The notes: generated by a model not told the origin, from the sequence alone. Numbered from the stretch's first letter, positions 16,777 to 25,459 are shown. The stretch: 64,000 bases of DNA from Halosimplex salinum (GCF_003730195.1 NZ_QWGG01000001.1:248001-312000); one strand, 5' to 3'. Program-made: numbers and translations.

Positions 16777-17760
16777 TTACGAGAGGACGGTCGAGACGAC
16801 TGCCGTGAGATGTTCGTTCGAGCGCTTGTCCAGCGCCATCGCGACCAGGAGGAAGAGCAGACCGAACCCGAACAGCGCCGGTGCGGGGACGGACACGTCG
16901 GACACGAGTCCGAGGAATCCGCCCAGGACGCCCGCGACGAGTCCGCCGCCGCCCAGCGCGTAACAGAGCGCGACCGGGTGGAGGCGCTCCTCGACGTACT
17001 TCGCGCGGAGGCGCCAGAGGAAGTTACGGAACAGCATACCCGAGACGCGGGGGATGTACGACGAGTAGCTGATGTGACTCTCCTCCTCGCCGTACACGGC
17101 CGGTGTCGGCACGTCGACGACGCGCATGTCCGCGACGTTCAGTTTGACGAGGAGGTCGTTGCAGTAGCCGTAGAACTCGTACATCTCGTCGATGTCGGCG
17201 GCCTCGAGCGCCCGGTCGGAGATCGCGGTGTAGCCGTTCTGCGGGTCGCCGAGCTCCCAGTAACCGCTGGCTATTCGAGTCAGATACGTCAGAGCGACGT
17301 TGCCGACGTACCGGAAGCGCGGCATCGAGTCGTAGTGGTCGCCGAGGAGGAGGCGGTTGCCCTTGGCGTAGTCGGCGCGGCCGTCGACGACGGGGTCGAT
17401 GATCCGGTCTATCAGGTCCGGGTCCATCTGGCCGTCGGCGCCCATGACCGTGACGACCTCGATGCCGTCGGCGAGGGCGTGCTGGTAGCCGGTCTTGATG
17501 GCGCCGCCGACGCCGCGGTTCTCGCTGTGCTGGATGGGGACCACGCGTCGTTCGGTTCCCCCGTCACCGACCAGCTCCGGTGTCGGGGTGTTCAACTTCT
17601 CGGCACGTTCGCAGATCTCGTCCCACGTCTCGTCCGTCGAGGCGTCGTCGACTGCGTAGATCCTGTCCACGAACTCCGGGATCGTGTCGATGACGTCGCC
17701 GACGAAGCCCGCTTCGTTGTACGCCGGCACGACGACGCCGATTGTCGTATTCTGATACAT
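16777..17760 (-). CDS. Family 2 glycosyltransferase with two C-terminal membrane helices
   Basis: 327 residues. A GT-A domain with V-V-V-P-A-Y-N-E-A at the N-terminus, V-D-D-A-S-T-D, R-G-V-G-G-A-I-K-T-G and the metal-binding M-G-A-D-G-Q. This is the dolichol-phosphate-mannose-synthase-like subgroup of GT2. The C-terminal third has two transmembrane helices. It probably transfers a sugar from a nucleotide donor to dolichol phosphate on the cytoplasmic face, as AglJ or AglD do in Haloferax N-glycosylation. The acceptor is not known. ATG 17760 has a short leader after its promoter. Confidence 0.88.
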   Translation of the reverse strand: MYQNTTIGVVVPAYNEAGFVGDVIDTIPEFVDRIYAVDDASTDETWDEICERAEKLNTPTPELVGDGGTERRVVPIQHSENRGVGGAIKTGYQHALADGIEVVTVMGADGQMDPDLIDRIIDPVVDGRADYAKGNRLLLGDHYDSMPRFRYVGNVALTYLTRIASGYWELGDPQNGYTAISDRALEAADIDEMYEFYGYCNDLLVKLNVADMRVVDVPTPAVYGEEESHISYSSYIPRVSGMLFRNFLWRLRAKYVEERLHPVALCYALGGGGLVAGVLGGFLGLVSDVSVPAPALFGFGLLFLLVAMALDKRSNEHLTAVVSTVLS

Positions 17761-17803
17761 ATGCGTGTCTGGTCGCCTATCGCTCCTAGGGACACGTCGG
17801 GTT

Positions 17804-17810
17804 TTGTTAT
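17804..17810 (-). promoter_or_regulatory. ATAACAA promoter word, GT2 gene
   Basis: CCATAACAAAACC on the minus strand. The first base (17810) is 50 bases from the ATG at 17760, implying a leader of about 20 bases. No ATG or GTG lies in between, so there is no mini-ORF here. Confidence 0.45.
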
Positions 17811-17844
17811 GGCCGGCATACGGCCGAAGGGCCAGGTTTGGGGC

Positions 17845-18810
17845 TCACTGCCGGCCGACTCGCCCGGGGACAGCGGCCCGGTCGTCGTCGACCAGCGTCT
17901 CCAGTCCCTCGCCGAAGGAAACTGTCGGCTCGTATCCGAGTTCGCTCCGCGCGCGTCCGATCGACGCCCGACTGTGCTGGATGTCGCCCTCGCGGCGGTC
18001 CCCGTGGACGATGTCGCTGTCGGAGTCGAGGACCCGCGTCACCCGCTCGGCGACCTCTCGCACGGCGACCCCAGTCCCGGTCCCCACGTTGTACGCCCGG
18101 CCGCTCGTTTCGGTAGTCGCTGCGCGGAGGTTGGCCTGTACGACGTCGTCGACGTGGACGAAGTCGCGCGTCTGGGTCCCGTCGCCGTGGACCGTCAGGA
18201 CGGCGTCCGATCGGGCCCGGTCGAGGAACGCGCTCACGACGCCGCTGTCGGGGCCGTCGGTCACGCCCGGCCCGTAGACGTTGAAGTACCGCAGGGCGAC
18301 GGTCGGGAGGCCGTACAGGTCCGCGAAGGCGCGGGTGTACTGGTCGGCGGCGAGCTTGTCGATCCCGTACGGGGTGGTCGGGGCCGTCCGGTCGGACTCG
18401 TGGATCGGGAGCGCGTCGGGCTGACCGTACACCGCCGCGCTCGACGCGGTGACGACGCGCGCGTCCTCGCGTCTGGCCGCCTCGAGCACCTTCACTGTCC
18501 CCGATGCGGTGCGGAGGTTCCCCTCCACGGGCGAGCGGAGGGATGTCCGCACGTCCGCGAGCGCGGCCTGGTGAAACACGACGTCCGCGCCGTCTATCGC
18601 GCTCTCGAGGTCCGCCGGGTCGCGAACGTCGCCCCGGATCAGTTCGGCCCCGGACGGGACGCGCTCCGCGTCACCCCGCGAGAGGTCGTCGAGCACGGTC
18701 ACCTCGCAGTGGTCGGTCAGCGCTGCTGCAAGGCGACTCCCGATGAAGCCCGCACCGCCGGTCACGAGGACCGACTGTCCCACGAGGTCGGCACCGAGTT
18801 CAGTCGACAC
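17845..18810 (-). CDS. NAD-dependent sugar-nucleotide epimerase/dehydratase (extended SDR)
   Basis: 321 residues from GTG 18810. The frame stays open upstream, but those residues are not family-like. N-terminal V-T-G-G-A-G-F-I-G-S binds NAD. D-D-L-S-R-G, T-A-S-S-A-A-V-Y-G (catalytic Ser/Thr region) and Y-G-I-D-K (catalytic Tyr and Lys) are all present, followed by R-Y-F-N-V-Y-G-P. This is the UDP-glucose 4-epimerase-like subgroup. The substrate is probably UDP-GlcNAc or UDP-glucose. A mini-ORF occupies most of the leader and overlaps the start by 11 bases. Confidence 0.88.
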   Translation of the reverse strand: MSTELGADLVGQSVLVTGGAGFIGSRLAAALTDHCEVTVLDDLSRGDAERVPSGAELIRGDVRDPADLESAIDGADVVFHQAALADVRTSLRSPVEGNLRTASGTVKVLEAARREDARVVTASSAAVYGQPDALPIHESDRTAPTTPYGIDKLAADQYTRAFADLYGLPTVALRYFNVYGPGVTDGPDSGVVSAFLDRARSDAVLTVHGDGTQTRDFVHVDDVVQANLRAATTETSGRAYNVGTGTGVAVREVAERVTRVLDSDSDIVHGDRREGDIQHSRASIGRARSELGYEPTVSFGEGLETLVDDDRAAVPGRVGRQ

Positions 18811-18916
18811 GACGGCCCACCCCTTCGACCCGTGCACGGTCGCCCGGCTGTCGGCCGTCACCGTCTCGTTCGGCTCCCGCCGCTCGCGCCCGGCCCGCTG
18901 GCTCTGACACACACAT
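18800..18916 (-). other. Leaderless mini-ORF (38 aa) overlapping the epimerase start
   Basis: ATG at 18916 lies 34 bases from the promoter word. Thirty-eight codons stop at TGA 18802-18800, eleven bases into the epimerase gene. The peptide is Arg/Gly/Ala-rich. A GGGGTGGG run precedes the epimerase GTG and may act as a ribosome binding site for coupled initiation. Confidence 0.4.
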
Positions 18917-18943
18917 CGGTCCGAGTAGCGGGGACCGCGCTCT

Positions 18944-18950
18944 TTGTTAT
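18944..18950 (-). promoter_or_regulatory. ATAACAA promoter word, epimerase gene
   Basis: GAATAACAAAGAG on the minus strand. It lies 34 bases from the mini-ORF ATG (18916) but 140 bases from the epimerase GTG (18810), so the annotated start would need a long leader. Confidence 0.5.
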
Positions 18951-19031
18951 TCGTCTCCTGACTCGTCCATAGCCGCCGCTTTCGCGAGTATCAGCGACTG
19001 AAACGCCCGATTGCGTCGAGTCAGCGCCCCC

Positions 19032-19952
19032 TCAACGCACGCGCGCCGCTCGCTCGCGCCTCGCCACGTCGGCCATCGTCTCGACGGGGACCTCGTCGCG
19101 GCGGGCGTCGATCGCACGGAGGACGGATTCGATCCGCTGTCGCTCGGGCTCGCCGACGAGGTTGTTCGGATGGAGCCAGAGGTGGAGGACGCCGTCCTCC
19201 TCGGCGGCGGCGTCGAGCCCACGCTCGACGAGTTTCACGACCGGGTCGCCCACGGCGTGACGGGCGGCCCGTAGCGCCACTCCCTCGAAACTGTAGAGGA
19301 ACAGCGACGCCGGAATGTTCACGAGACCGCTGTCGTGGATCTGCGGGGTGACCAGCGGCGGATGGCCGCCGCCGTAGGCGACGGTGCGGAGCTTCTCCGT
19401 CAGGGACCGTCTCGGAACCGGGCGCTGCCCCCGGTAGGATTCGAACCCGTACTCCGACAGGAGGTCGACGTGGCCGACGTTGTTCCGCGGGAAGACGAAC
19501 GACCGGGGGTCCAGTCCGAACGCGTCCATCACGCCGCGAGCGCGTTCGAGCTCGGCGGCGGCGGTGTCCCGGGTTGTCCCGGGGTCGCCGAACTCGACGT
19601 GCGAGTACGTGTGGCAGCCGATGTCGTGGTCCGGTCCCGACGCCCTGACCCGTTCGACGAGGTCAGGGGCACAGGTAACGTCCCGACGGTCGGCCCACGC
19701 TCCGCGTTCGGGCGCGAACCAGTCCGAGCCGATCGGGTGGTCCAGGTGGCGCCCGTCGCAGGCGTCGTGCAGGAGGTGGCCGACGACGGCCCACGTGGCC
19801 CGCAGGTCACGTTCGTCGAGCAACCGACAGAGCGTCTGCCACCCCGAGCGACCGCTCGCGACCCTGTCCTCGGGCGGGGTCTCGTAGTCGACGAACCCCC
19901 AGCCCAGTTCGGCATCTATCGAGAGGACTACCGATCCCACGCGTCGATACAC
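19032..19952 (-). CDS. NodB-like polysaccharide deacetylase family protein
   Basis: 306 residues from GTG 19952. GTG 19940, just before G-S-V-V-L-S-I-D-A-E, is an equally likely start. The S-I-D-A-E segment supplies the acidic residue of the first NodB motif and I-G-C-H-T-Y-S-H-V-E-F carries the metal-binding H-x-x-x-H. Later motifs (F-V-F-P-R-N-N, L-W-L-H-P-N-N) fit. It probably removes an acyl group from an amino sugar. No signal peptide, so it likely acts in the cytoplasm, on a lipid- or nucleotide-linked sugar. Located among sugar genes, transcribed alone. Confidence 0.85.
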   Translation of the reverse strand: MYRRVGSVVLSIDAELGWGFVDYETPPEDRVASGRSGWQTLCRLLDERDLRATWAVVGHLLHDACDGRHLDHPIGSDWFAPERGAWADRRDVTCAPDLVERVRASGPDHDIGCHTYSHVEFGDPGTTRDTAAAELERARGVMDAFGLDPRSFVFPRNNVGHVDLLSEYGFESYRGQRPVPRRSLTEKLRTVAYGGGHPPLVTPQIHDSGLVNIPASLFLYSFEGVALRAARHAVGDPVVKLVERGLDAAAEEDGVLHLWLHPNNLVGEPERQRIESVLRAIDARRDEVPVETMADVARRERAARVR

Positions 19953-19960
19953 CCGTTCAC
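19928..19960 (-). other. Very short leaderless ORF (10 aa, GTG) over the deacetylase start
   Basis: GTG at 19960 is exactly 33 bases from the promoter word. Ten codons (V-N-G-C-I-D-A-W-D-R) end in TAG at 19930-19928, within the first codons of the deacetylase. It is short enough to be chance by itself; the spacing is what makes it notable. Confidence 0.25.
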
Positions 19961-19986
19961 GTCACGACGGACGCTACTCGGAGTGA

Positions 19987-19993
19987 TTGTTAT
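19987..19993 (-). promoter_or_regulatory. ATAACAA promoter word, deacetylase gene
   Basis: GTATAACAATCAC on the minus strand, 41 bases from GTG 19952 and 33 bases from GTG 19960. Confidence 0.5.
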
Positions 19994-20500
19994 ACCGTCG
20001 CTACCCGCCGACCGGCCCGGACGGACCGGGGCCTGTCCCCACGGCCGTCTTCCGCGATTCTCCGTTCGGACAAGACGAATTCCTTAGTAACATAGTTTCG
20101 AGGTAATTCAGTTTCATAGAACTGTATGTGTGAAATGTGCGGTTGGTCGCAGAGCCGCGGTATATGGGCATTCTCGGGCGAGAATCCGACGATCCTGTCT
20201 CACGAGCCGGTTCGAATCGATCCGCGGCCCTGCAGATGCGAGACCGAAACAGGACGTCGAGACCGTTCCAAACTACCGGAAACGTTGCGTCTGCGTTCGA
20301 TGTGGGTTGCCGGTCGATCGCCGGTCGATCGTGCGATCTGTAGACAGTATTCTGTCTTATCACGGCTCGTATCTGATATCGAATACGAAATCTCCGCGCT
20401 CGATTGACACGGTGACCGGGCGGTCCGATTCGCCGTGCGGGGCGGGGACATTCGGTCGCTATCGACACTGATATCGGAGCGCGAACAGTTCAGGGAGCCA
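19994..20500. other. Gene-free divergent intergenic region
   Basis: About 500 bases between the deacetylase and the asparagine-synthetase-like gene. Bases 20070-20150 are locally AT-rich, with a small inverted repeat (CAGTT, six-base loop, AACTG at 20109-20124). A 93-codon frame from 20126 is not haloarchaeal in composition. I see no gene here. Confidence 0.5.
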
Positions 20501-20507
20501 ATAACAA
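20501..20507 (+). promoter_or_regulatory. ATAACAA promoter word, asparagine-synthetase-like gene
   Basis: CAATAACAATACCC. The first A is 33 bases from ATG 20534, so here the leaderless start is the gene itself. This case calibrates the spacing used for the mini-ORFs. Confidence 0.55.
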
Positions 20508-20533
20508 TACCCGGGTGCGGCCACGCTCGGTCT

Positions 20534-22288
20534 ATGACGGGACTGATCGGTACCGTGTCGGGGGACGGACGGCTCGACGAGATGGCGGCGGCGCTCTACC
20601 GGGAAGACTGGTACGAACTCGACCGGGCGAGCGACGGATCGGCCGCGTTCGGCGTGCTGGAACACGCCAGCCGGGACCCGGACGCGAACGTCGTCTGGCG
20701 CAGCGAGGGACTGATAGGGGTCGTCTACGGGGTAGTCTCGAACCGGGACCGACTCGGCCTCTCCTGGGGTGAGCTGTTCCGCGGCGTCGTCGACGACGGA
20801 CGGGAGACGCTCGCACGACTCGACGGCCCGTTCGCGCTCGCGTGCGTCGACACCCGCGCCGACGTGGTCCACCTGGCGACCGACAGGGCGGGGAGCCGAC
20901 CGCTCTACTACGCGACCGGTGACGGGATCGACTTCGCGTCCGAACTGAGTCCGCTCCTCTCGTGCGTCGACGACCCGGCGCTCGACCCGCGTTCGGTCGC
21001 CGACCTGCTCTCGTTCGGCGGGGTCCTCGGCGAGCGGACGCTGGTCGAAGGGGTGAAGAGCCTCCCGCCGGCGACCCACCTGGTCTTCGACGGCGAGGCG
21101 CGGACGGAGCGCTACTGGGAACCGACGTCGGAAGGACTCGCCCCGTCGGGCTACCCGGACCGCTGGCTCGCCGACTACCGGCGGGCGCTCGTCGACGCGG
21201 CGACGACGGCCGCGGACGGTTCCCTGTGGTTCCCGGGAGACGGAGACAGTCGGATCGCGGCGGGCGTGCTCGCCGACGAGTCGGTCCCGGTCGAGACGCT
21301 GACCTGTGGCCACCGGACTGCGGGTGACCGCGAGTCGGCCGCGCAGGTCGCCGCCTACCTGGACGTCCCGAACAGACAGGTCCACGACGACCCCGACCGC
21401 CATCTCGTCGACGCCGTCGCCGACGCCGTCGAAGCGACCGACGCGATGGTCCCGTGGACGACGGTCGACGCACTCTCCTACGCCACGGGCCGACTCCACG
21501 ACGACGCCGACACGCTGCTCTACGGCGACCCCGGATTCGGCGTCGCGCCCTGGGCGGGGACGCTCCAGGCCGGCGACTCGGCCGCCGCCGCGCTCTACGA
21601 ACACGAGCGACTGCTCCCCGCGGACGCGGTCCGTGACCTCCTGACGGTGGCCGTCGACCCGCTCGACGCGGCCACCGAGACCGTCTCTGCCTGCGTCGAC
21701 GGCCCGAGCGAACGGACGGCGGTCGACGCCGCCCGGACGCTCCGGGCCGCCACCGACCTCCGGGGTCGTTCGGTCCAGCGGAGTCAGGTCGGGACCCGGA
21801 GCCTCACCGCCGAGTCGCTGCTCGACACCACCGCGCGGATGCCGGCCTGTTACCGCGTGGGGACGCGCCCCCTCTCGGACCCCGTCGCGGGCGGTCAGCC
21901 GCCGATCCGCCGGGCGGTCGTCCGCCGGCTCGACCCCGAACTGGCCCAGATCCCCACCGGAAACGGGAGCGGCGGGACCTCGCGACCGGACGTCCGGGGC
22001 GGGGGCACGACGGCCGAGGCCGCGTCCCTGGCGACCGACGGTGACGCCTACCTCGGCCGGTACGCGACCGACGACCGCTTCCGCCGGTTCGTCGACGACC
22101 TGCTGGAACGGGTGGGTGAACGCGACGTCGTCGACGCCGACGGCGTGACGGCGCTCCACGACGCGCTCGCCGCCGGAGAACTCTCCACGTTCACGCCGGT
22201 CGCCGCGCTGACGGGGATAGAGCTGTGGGCGCGAACGCACCTCGACGGCCGTGGCCGATCTGTCACTCGTCGCGCAGTCGAAGTCTGA
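20534..22288 (+). CDS. Asparagine-synthetase-like protein with degenerate active sites
   Basis: 584 residues from ATG 20534, probably leaderless. The overall plan is that of AsnB: an N-terminal class II amidotransferase-like domain (M-T-G-L-I-G, then R-L-D-G-P-F-A-L-A and D-R-A-G-S-R-P-L-Y-Y) followed by an ATP-pyrophosphatase domain. The second residue is Thr, not the nucleophile Cys of M-C-G-I. The S-G-G-x-D-S loop reads P-G-D-G-D-S. Glutaminase activity is therefore unlikely and ATP binding is doubtful or altered. It may have a scaffold role or use ammonia for a sugar amidation. It sits alone, convergent with the DegT gene. Confidence 0.8.
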   Translation: MTGLIGTVSGDGRLDEMAAALYREDWYELDRASDGSAAFGVLEHASRDPDANVVWRSEGLIGVVYGVVSNRDRLGLSWGELFRGVVDDGRETLARLDGPFALACVDTRADVVHLATDRAGSRPLYYATGDGIDFASELSPLLSCVDDPALDPRSVADLLSFGGVLGERTLVEGVKSLPPATHLVFDGEARTERYWEPTSEGLAPSGYPDRWLADYRRALVDAATTAADGSLWFPGDGDSRIAAGVLADESVPVETLTCGHRTAGDRESAAQVAAYLDVPNRQVHDDPDRHLVDAVADAVEATDAMVPWTTVDALSYATGRLHDDADTLLYGDPGFGVAPWAGTLQAGDSAAAALYEHERLLPADAVRDLLTVAVDPLDAATETVSACVDGPSERTAVDAARTLRAATDLRGRSVQRSQVGTRSLTAESLLDTTARMPACYRVGTRPLSDPVAGGQPPIRRAVVRRLDPELAQIPTGNGSGGTSRPDVRGGGTTAEAASLATDGDAYLGRYATDDRFRRFVDDLLERVGERDVVDADGVTALHDALAAGELSTFTPVAALTGIELWARTHLDGRGRSVTRRAVEV

Positions 22289-22336
22289 AAGCGACCTGCA
22301 GAAGAGTCCGCGCTTCTCCGCGACCGACCTTCGGCG

Positions 22337-23440
22337 TTACTGGATCTGGTACATAGCGACCGCGTCGACGACCGCGTCGCGGTCGGCCTCCGTGAGCCCC
22401 GGGTGGACCGGCAGGGAGAGCACCTCCGTCGCCGCCCGCTCGGCGACCGGGAACCGCTCGTCGACGCCGTCGTACGCGGGCTGTTCGTGGATCGGCGTCG
22501 GGTAGTAGATGCCGGTGCCGACGCCCTTCTCTTCGAGGTGGTCGGCCAGTCGGTCGCGGTCCGGCGCTCGGACGGTGTACTGGTGGAAGGCGTGGTCGAG
22601 CCCGTCGGGAACGGTCGGCGGATCGAGCGGCGTATCCTCGATGACCTCGGTGAGCGCGGCCGCGTTGTCGCGCCGCGCGCGGACGAACCGCGAGAGTCGC
22701 TTCAACTGCACGCGGCCGATGGCCGCGGCGACGTTCGTCATCCGAAAGTTGTGTCCGAGTTCGACGTGCTCGTACCGGTCGTTGCGGCCGTGGTTGACGA
22801 ACCGCGCGGCGCGGTCAGCGATCTCGGCGTCGTCGGTGACGACCATCCCGCCCTCGGCGGTGGTCATGTTCTTCGTCGGGTAGAAGGAGAACGTGGCCGC
22901 GTCGCCGAACGACCCGACCGGTTCCCCGTCGTAGCGAGCCCCGTGAGCCTGCGCCGCGTCCTCGATCAGCGCCGCGTCGTACTCCTCTGCCAGGGCGCAC
23001 AGCGCGTCCATCTCCGCGGGCAGCCCGTAGAGGTGGACCGGCAGGATCGCGTCCACGTCGCCGCCGCGGATCTCGATGGCCTCGCGGACGGAGGCGGGGT
23101 CGAGGTTGTACGTCTCCGGGTCGATGTCGGCGAAGACGGGCTCGGCGCCGCAGAAGCGGACGGCGTTGGCGGTCGCGACGAAGGAGAACGGCGTCGTGAG
23201 GACGGTGTCGCCCTCGCCGATGCCGCAGGCGCGGAGCGCGGTGTGGAGCGCGGTCGTCCCGTTGGAGGTCGCGACGCCGTGGTCGACGTGGCAGGTCGTC
23301 GCGAACTCCCGCTCGAACGCGCGGACCTCCTCCCCGTCGGCGAGCATGCCGCTGTCGAGCACGTTGTCCACCCGTTCGCGTTCCCGCTCGCCGATCGCGG
23401 GCGCGGCGATCGGGACTTCGCGGTGGTCTTCGAGACTCAT
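22337..23440 (-). CDS. DegT/DnrJ/EryC1 sugar aminotransferase (WbpE-like)
   Basis: 367 residues. PLP-dependent aminotransferase of nucleotide sugars: T-S-N-G-T-T-A-L-H near the N-terminus binds the cofactor phosphate, I-E-D-A-A-Q-A-H-G provides the ring-stacking region, and F-S-F-Y-P-T-K-N-M-T-T-A-E-G-G holds the Schiff-base Lys. It adds an amino group to a keto-sugar nucleotide. The start overlaps the upstream acetyltransferase stop by four bases, so the acetyltransferase is translated first and the two are coupled. With the Gfo/Idh and UDP-sugar dehydrogenase genes it would complete a WbpB/A/E/D pathway. Confidence 0.9.
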   Translation of the reverse strand: MSLEDHREVPIAAPAIGERERERVDNVLDSGMLADGEEVRAFEREFATTCHVDHGVATSNGTTALHTALRACGIGEGDTVLTTPFSFVATANAVRFCGAEPVFADIDPETYNLDPASVREAIEIRGGDVDAILPVHLYGLPAEMDALCALAEEYDAALIEDAAQAHGARYDGEPVGSFGDAATFSFYPTKNMTTAEGGMVVTDDAEIADRAARFVNHGRNDRYEHVELGHNFRMTNVAAAIGRVQLKRLSRFVRARRDNAAALTEVIEDTPLDPPTVPDGLDHAFHQYTVRAPDRDRLADHLEEKGVGTGIYYPTPIHEQPAYDGVDERFPVAERAATEVLSLPVHPGLTEADRDAVVDAVAMYQIQ

Positions 23441-24036
23441 GGTAAATCGTTCCCCCCGCGGAGTTCCTCGGGAAGCGGTGCGTGTTCGGCGGGAGCGCCC
23501 ACCGCGAGCGTGTCCGCCGGCACGTCCTCGGCGACGACGGCGCCGGCGGCGACGAAGGCGTTCTCGCCGACGGTGACCCCGGGGAGGATCGTCGCGTTCG
23601 CGCCGACGGAGACGTCGGATTCGAGCGTGGCGCCGACGAGTTCGCTCGTCGACCGGACGGGGTACGGGTCATTCGTGACGACGGCGTGGGGCCCGAGGAA
23701 GACGTCGTCGCCGACGGTGGTCTCGGGCGGGAGGTAGACGCCGGTCTGACAGCTCACGCCCGACCCCACGTCGAGGTCGCCGTCGAGGACCGTGTGGCTG
23801 CCCACGAGGACGTCGTCGCCGATAGTCGTCCCGTCGCGGACGAGCGCGTGGTGTCCGGTCGAGAAGCCGTCGCCGATCTCGACGTCGGTGTAGACGATCG
23901 TGCCCCCGCGGATGGTGGCGTCGTCGCCGATCCGCGTCCGGCCGTCGCTCGCGTCGTGGGGTTCGCCGACGACCGCCGTCTCGGCGATGTCGCAGCGCTC
24001 CCCGGTCTGGACTGTCTGGAGGTCGTGCTCGCTCAT
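23437..24036 (-). CDS. Left-handed beta-helix N-acetyltransferase (WbpD-like)
   Basis: 199 residues from ATG 24036. The longer GTG at 24057 lies upstream of the predicted transcription start. Hexapeptide repeats run through most of the protein (I-G-D-D-A-T, I-G-D-D-V-L, V-G-D-D-V-F, V-G-A-N-A-T, V-G-E-N-A-F), giving a trimeric left-handed beta helix. The end A-V-G-A-P-A resembles sugar O/N-acetyltransferases of the WbpD/VioB type. It likely acetylates the amino group installed by the downstream aminotransferase, using acetyl-CoA. Confidence 0.88.
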   Translation of the reverse strand: MSEHDLQTVQTGERCDIAETAVVGEPHDASDGRTRIGDDATIRGGTIVYTDVEIGDGFSTGHHALVRDGTTIGDDVLVGSHTVLDGDLDVGSGVSCQTGVYLPPETTVGDDVFLGPHAVVTNDPYPVRSTSELVGATLESDVSVGANATILPGVTVGENAFVAAGAVVAEDVPADTLAVGAPAEHAPLPEELRGGNDLP

Positions 24037-24067
24037 GTGACGGTCGACTGTCGGCACGGACCGTCCT

Positions 24068-24074
24068 TTGTTAA
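24068..24074 (-). promoter_or_regulatory. TTAACAA promoter word, acetyltransferase-aminotransferase operon
   Basis: CATTAACAAAGGAC on the minus strand, a one-base variant of the word. The first base is 38 bases from ATG 24036. No mini-ORF. Confidence 0.5.
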
Positions 24075-24105
24075 TGAGGACCTGTCAGTGCAGGCTCCGT
24101 GACGC

Positions 24106-24588
24106 TCAGTCGGGCGAGAACTGCTCCATCGCGAGTTCGAGATACGGGACCGCGACCGCCGTCGCCTCCGTCGACCGGACTGTCTTCTCCGAAGCGTCGT
24201 AGTCGGCGAGCCCGGCGTCGTCGAGTTTCGGCAGGTTCGAGTGGACGAGTCGCGTCGCGATCTGGTCGCGGAAGTCGGCGGTCGTGATGCCGTCGGGCGT
24301 CCCCCCTCGCTCGATCACCGACTCGACGAGTTCGTCGAGCGGAACGACTCCGTCGGTACGGACGAGATACGCGAGCGCGTATCGGTTGCCCGGGTGCGCC
24401 AGGAGCTCGAAGAGGTCGTCGACCGACACCTGACTCGCTTCCCCGGAGACATGGCCGCGACCCCGCTGCTCGTTCGATACCCCGTCGGCCCCCGACCCGT
24501 CGCCCGACCGCGAGTCTCCCCCCGAAGACTCGCGTCGCTGCCGGTCCGGGTCGGTCTGCCGACTCTCCTGTGGGTGCTCTGACCCCAT
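24106..24588 (-). CDS. DUF7344-type winged-helix regulator
   Basis: 160 residues from ATG 24588. A perfect TATA-like ATATATAAC about 25-30 bases upstream supports a leaderless start and rejects the longer frame from 24720. The N-terminal 55 residues are a polar, disordered segment. The domain then starts D-D-L-F-E-L-L-A-H-P-G-N-R-Y-A-L-A-Y-L and ends with H-S-N-L-P-K-L-D-D-A-G-L-A-D-Y-D, the hallmark of the haloarchaeal winged-helix family I know as DUF7344. No membrane segment. It probably controls neighbouring surface genes; there is no direct evidence of target. Confidence 0.8.
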   Translation of the reverse strand: MGSEHPQESRQTDPDRQRRESSGGDSRSGDGSGADGVSNEQRGRGHVSGEASQVSVDDLFELLAHPGNRYALAYLVRTDGVVPLDELVESVIERGGTPDGITTADFRDQIATRLVHSNLPKLDDAGLADYDASEKTVRSTEATAVAVPYLELAMEQFSPD

Positions 24589-24861
24589 ATCTGGACCTTC
24601 TCGTTCGATAGTTATATATTCTCGCCCGGGTCGTCGGGGGTACGTTCGGTATAACTGATCCCGGCAGGAGGCGCCGGCACGCAGCCACGACCCTCCCGTG
24701 TCAGGCGGTAACTGCCGCAAATACGTTCCACATTGTCACATTTCGCGTTCTAACTTTCTGAACGAGTGTTCGGCATCTGGGGATGGGGCGGCCAACTCGC
24801 GGTTCGTCGGCCGGGCCGTGATCCGGAGCGGTGCCCTCGGCCTCCCGACCCGCCGGGCGGA

Positions 24862-25440
24862 TCACAGTTTCTTCACCCGGCTCGCGCGCAGCGGCGTCCA
24901 CTCGAGTCCGGGGCTGCCGTCGAGGAACCAGACCCTGACCGCGACCGCCAGGAACAGGAGTTCGCTCACCAGGTAGACGGCCCCGAGCGGGGTCGAGAGG
25001 AAGGCCGCGAACAGTTCGACCAGTTCGAAGAAGTGCGGGAGGACCGCGGACGGGCCCGATCCGGGCGCGGGCGTGAGCGGCCAGAGCAGGAACCACAGTT
25101 TGGGGTCGCCGCCGAGGACGACTGGATACAGGACGTCCCCCGGGAGATGACTCAGGTAGCCGACGGCGAACGCGACGGCGAGCCGTCCCCGTCCCGTCGG
25201 GACGGCGACCAGGAGGACGAGCAGGCAGAGCGGGACCGCGGTCAGCAGCGAGTGGGCGACGGTCGTCCCGCCGGGGACGACGCCGAGCCACCAGCCCAGC
25301 GGCTTGTCCACGAGGTCGGGGAACTGCGTGCCGAGGGCGACCGCGACGGCGCCGCCGGTAGTCGGCGGGGCTCGGAAGACGAGTCTACTGAGCGCGGTGT
25401 AGGCGAGGTAGCCGACCGCGAGGTGTTCCCAGGGCCACAT
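24862..25440 (-). CDS. DUF457-type membrane-bound metal-dependent hydrolase
   Basis: 192 residues. The N-terminal W-P-W-E-H-L-A-V-G-Y-L and the T-Q-F-P-D-L-V-D-K-P and H-S-L-L-T-A motifs, plus S-H-L-P-G-D, supply the His and Asp residues of the YdjM/DUF457 family. Four or five hydrophobic helices. Predicted hydrolase of unknown substrate at the membrane. The start is preceded by a five-codon ORF that ends one base before the ATG, and by an ATAACAA promoter word. Confidence 0.82.
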   Translation of the reverse strand: MWPWEHLAVGYLAYTALSRLVFRAPPTTGGAVAVALGTQFPDLVDKPLGWWLGVVPGGTTVAHSLLTAVPLCLLVLLVAVPTGRGRLAVAFAVGYLSHLPGDVLYPVVLGGDPKLWFLLWPLTPAPGSGPSAVLPHFFELVELFAAFLSTPLGAVYLVSELLFLAVAVRVWFLDGSPGLEWTPLRASRVKKL

Positions 25441-25441
25441 A

Positions 25442-25459
25442 TCAGCGGATCCTGTTCAT
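25442..25459 (-). other. Five-codon leaderless ORF before the DUF457 gene
   Basis: ATG at 25459 lies 33 bases from the promoter word and encodes M-N-R-I-R. TGA is at 25444-25442, one base before the hydrolase ATG (25440). Tiny, but at the spacing seen in the other cases. Confidence 0.3.

Noticed and set aside
16705-18972. A 755-codon frame opposite the GT2 and epimerase genes
   Set aside because: It spans two real genes and their promoters; the sequence has no domain and is a by-product of high GC.
20126-20407. A 93-codon frame starting M-C-E-M-C-G in the spacer before the AsnB-like gene
   Set aside because: The start resembles M-C-G-I only by chance; codon use and composition are non-coding and there is no continuation into an amidotransferase.
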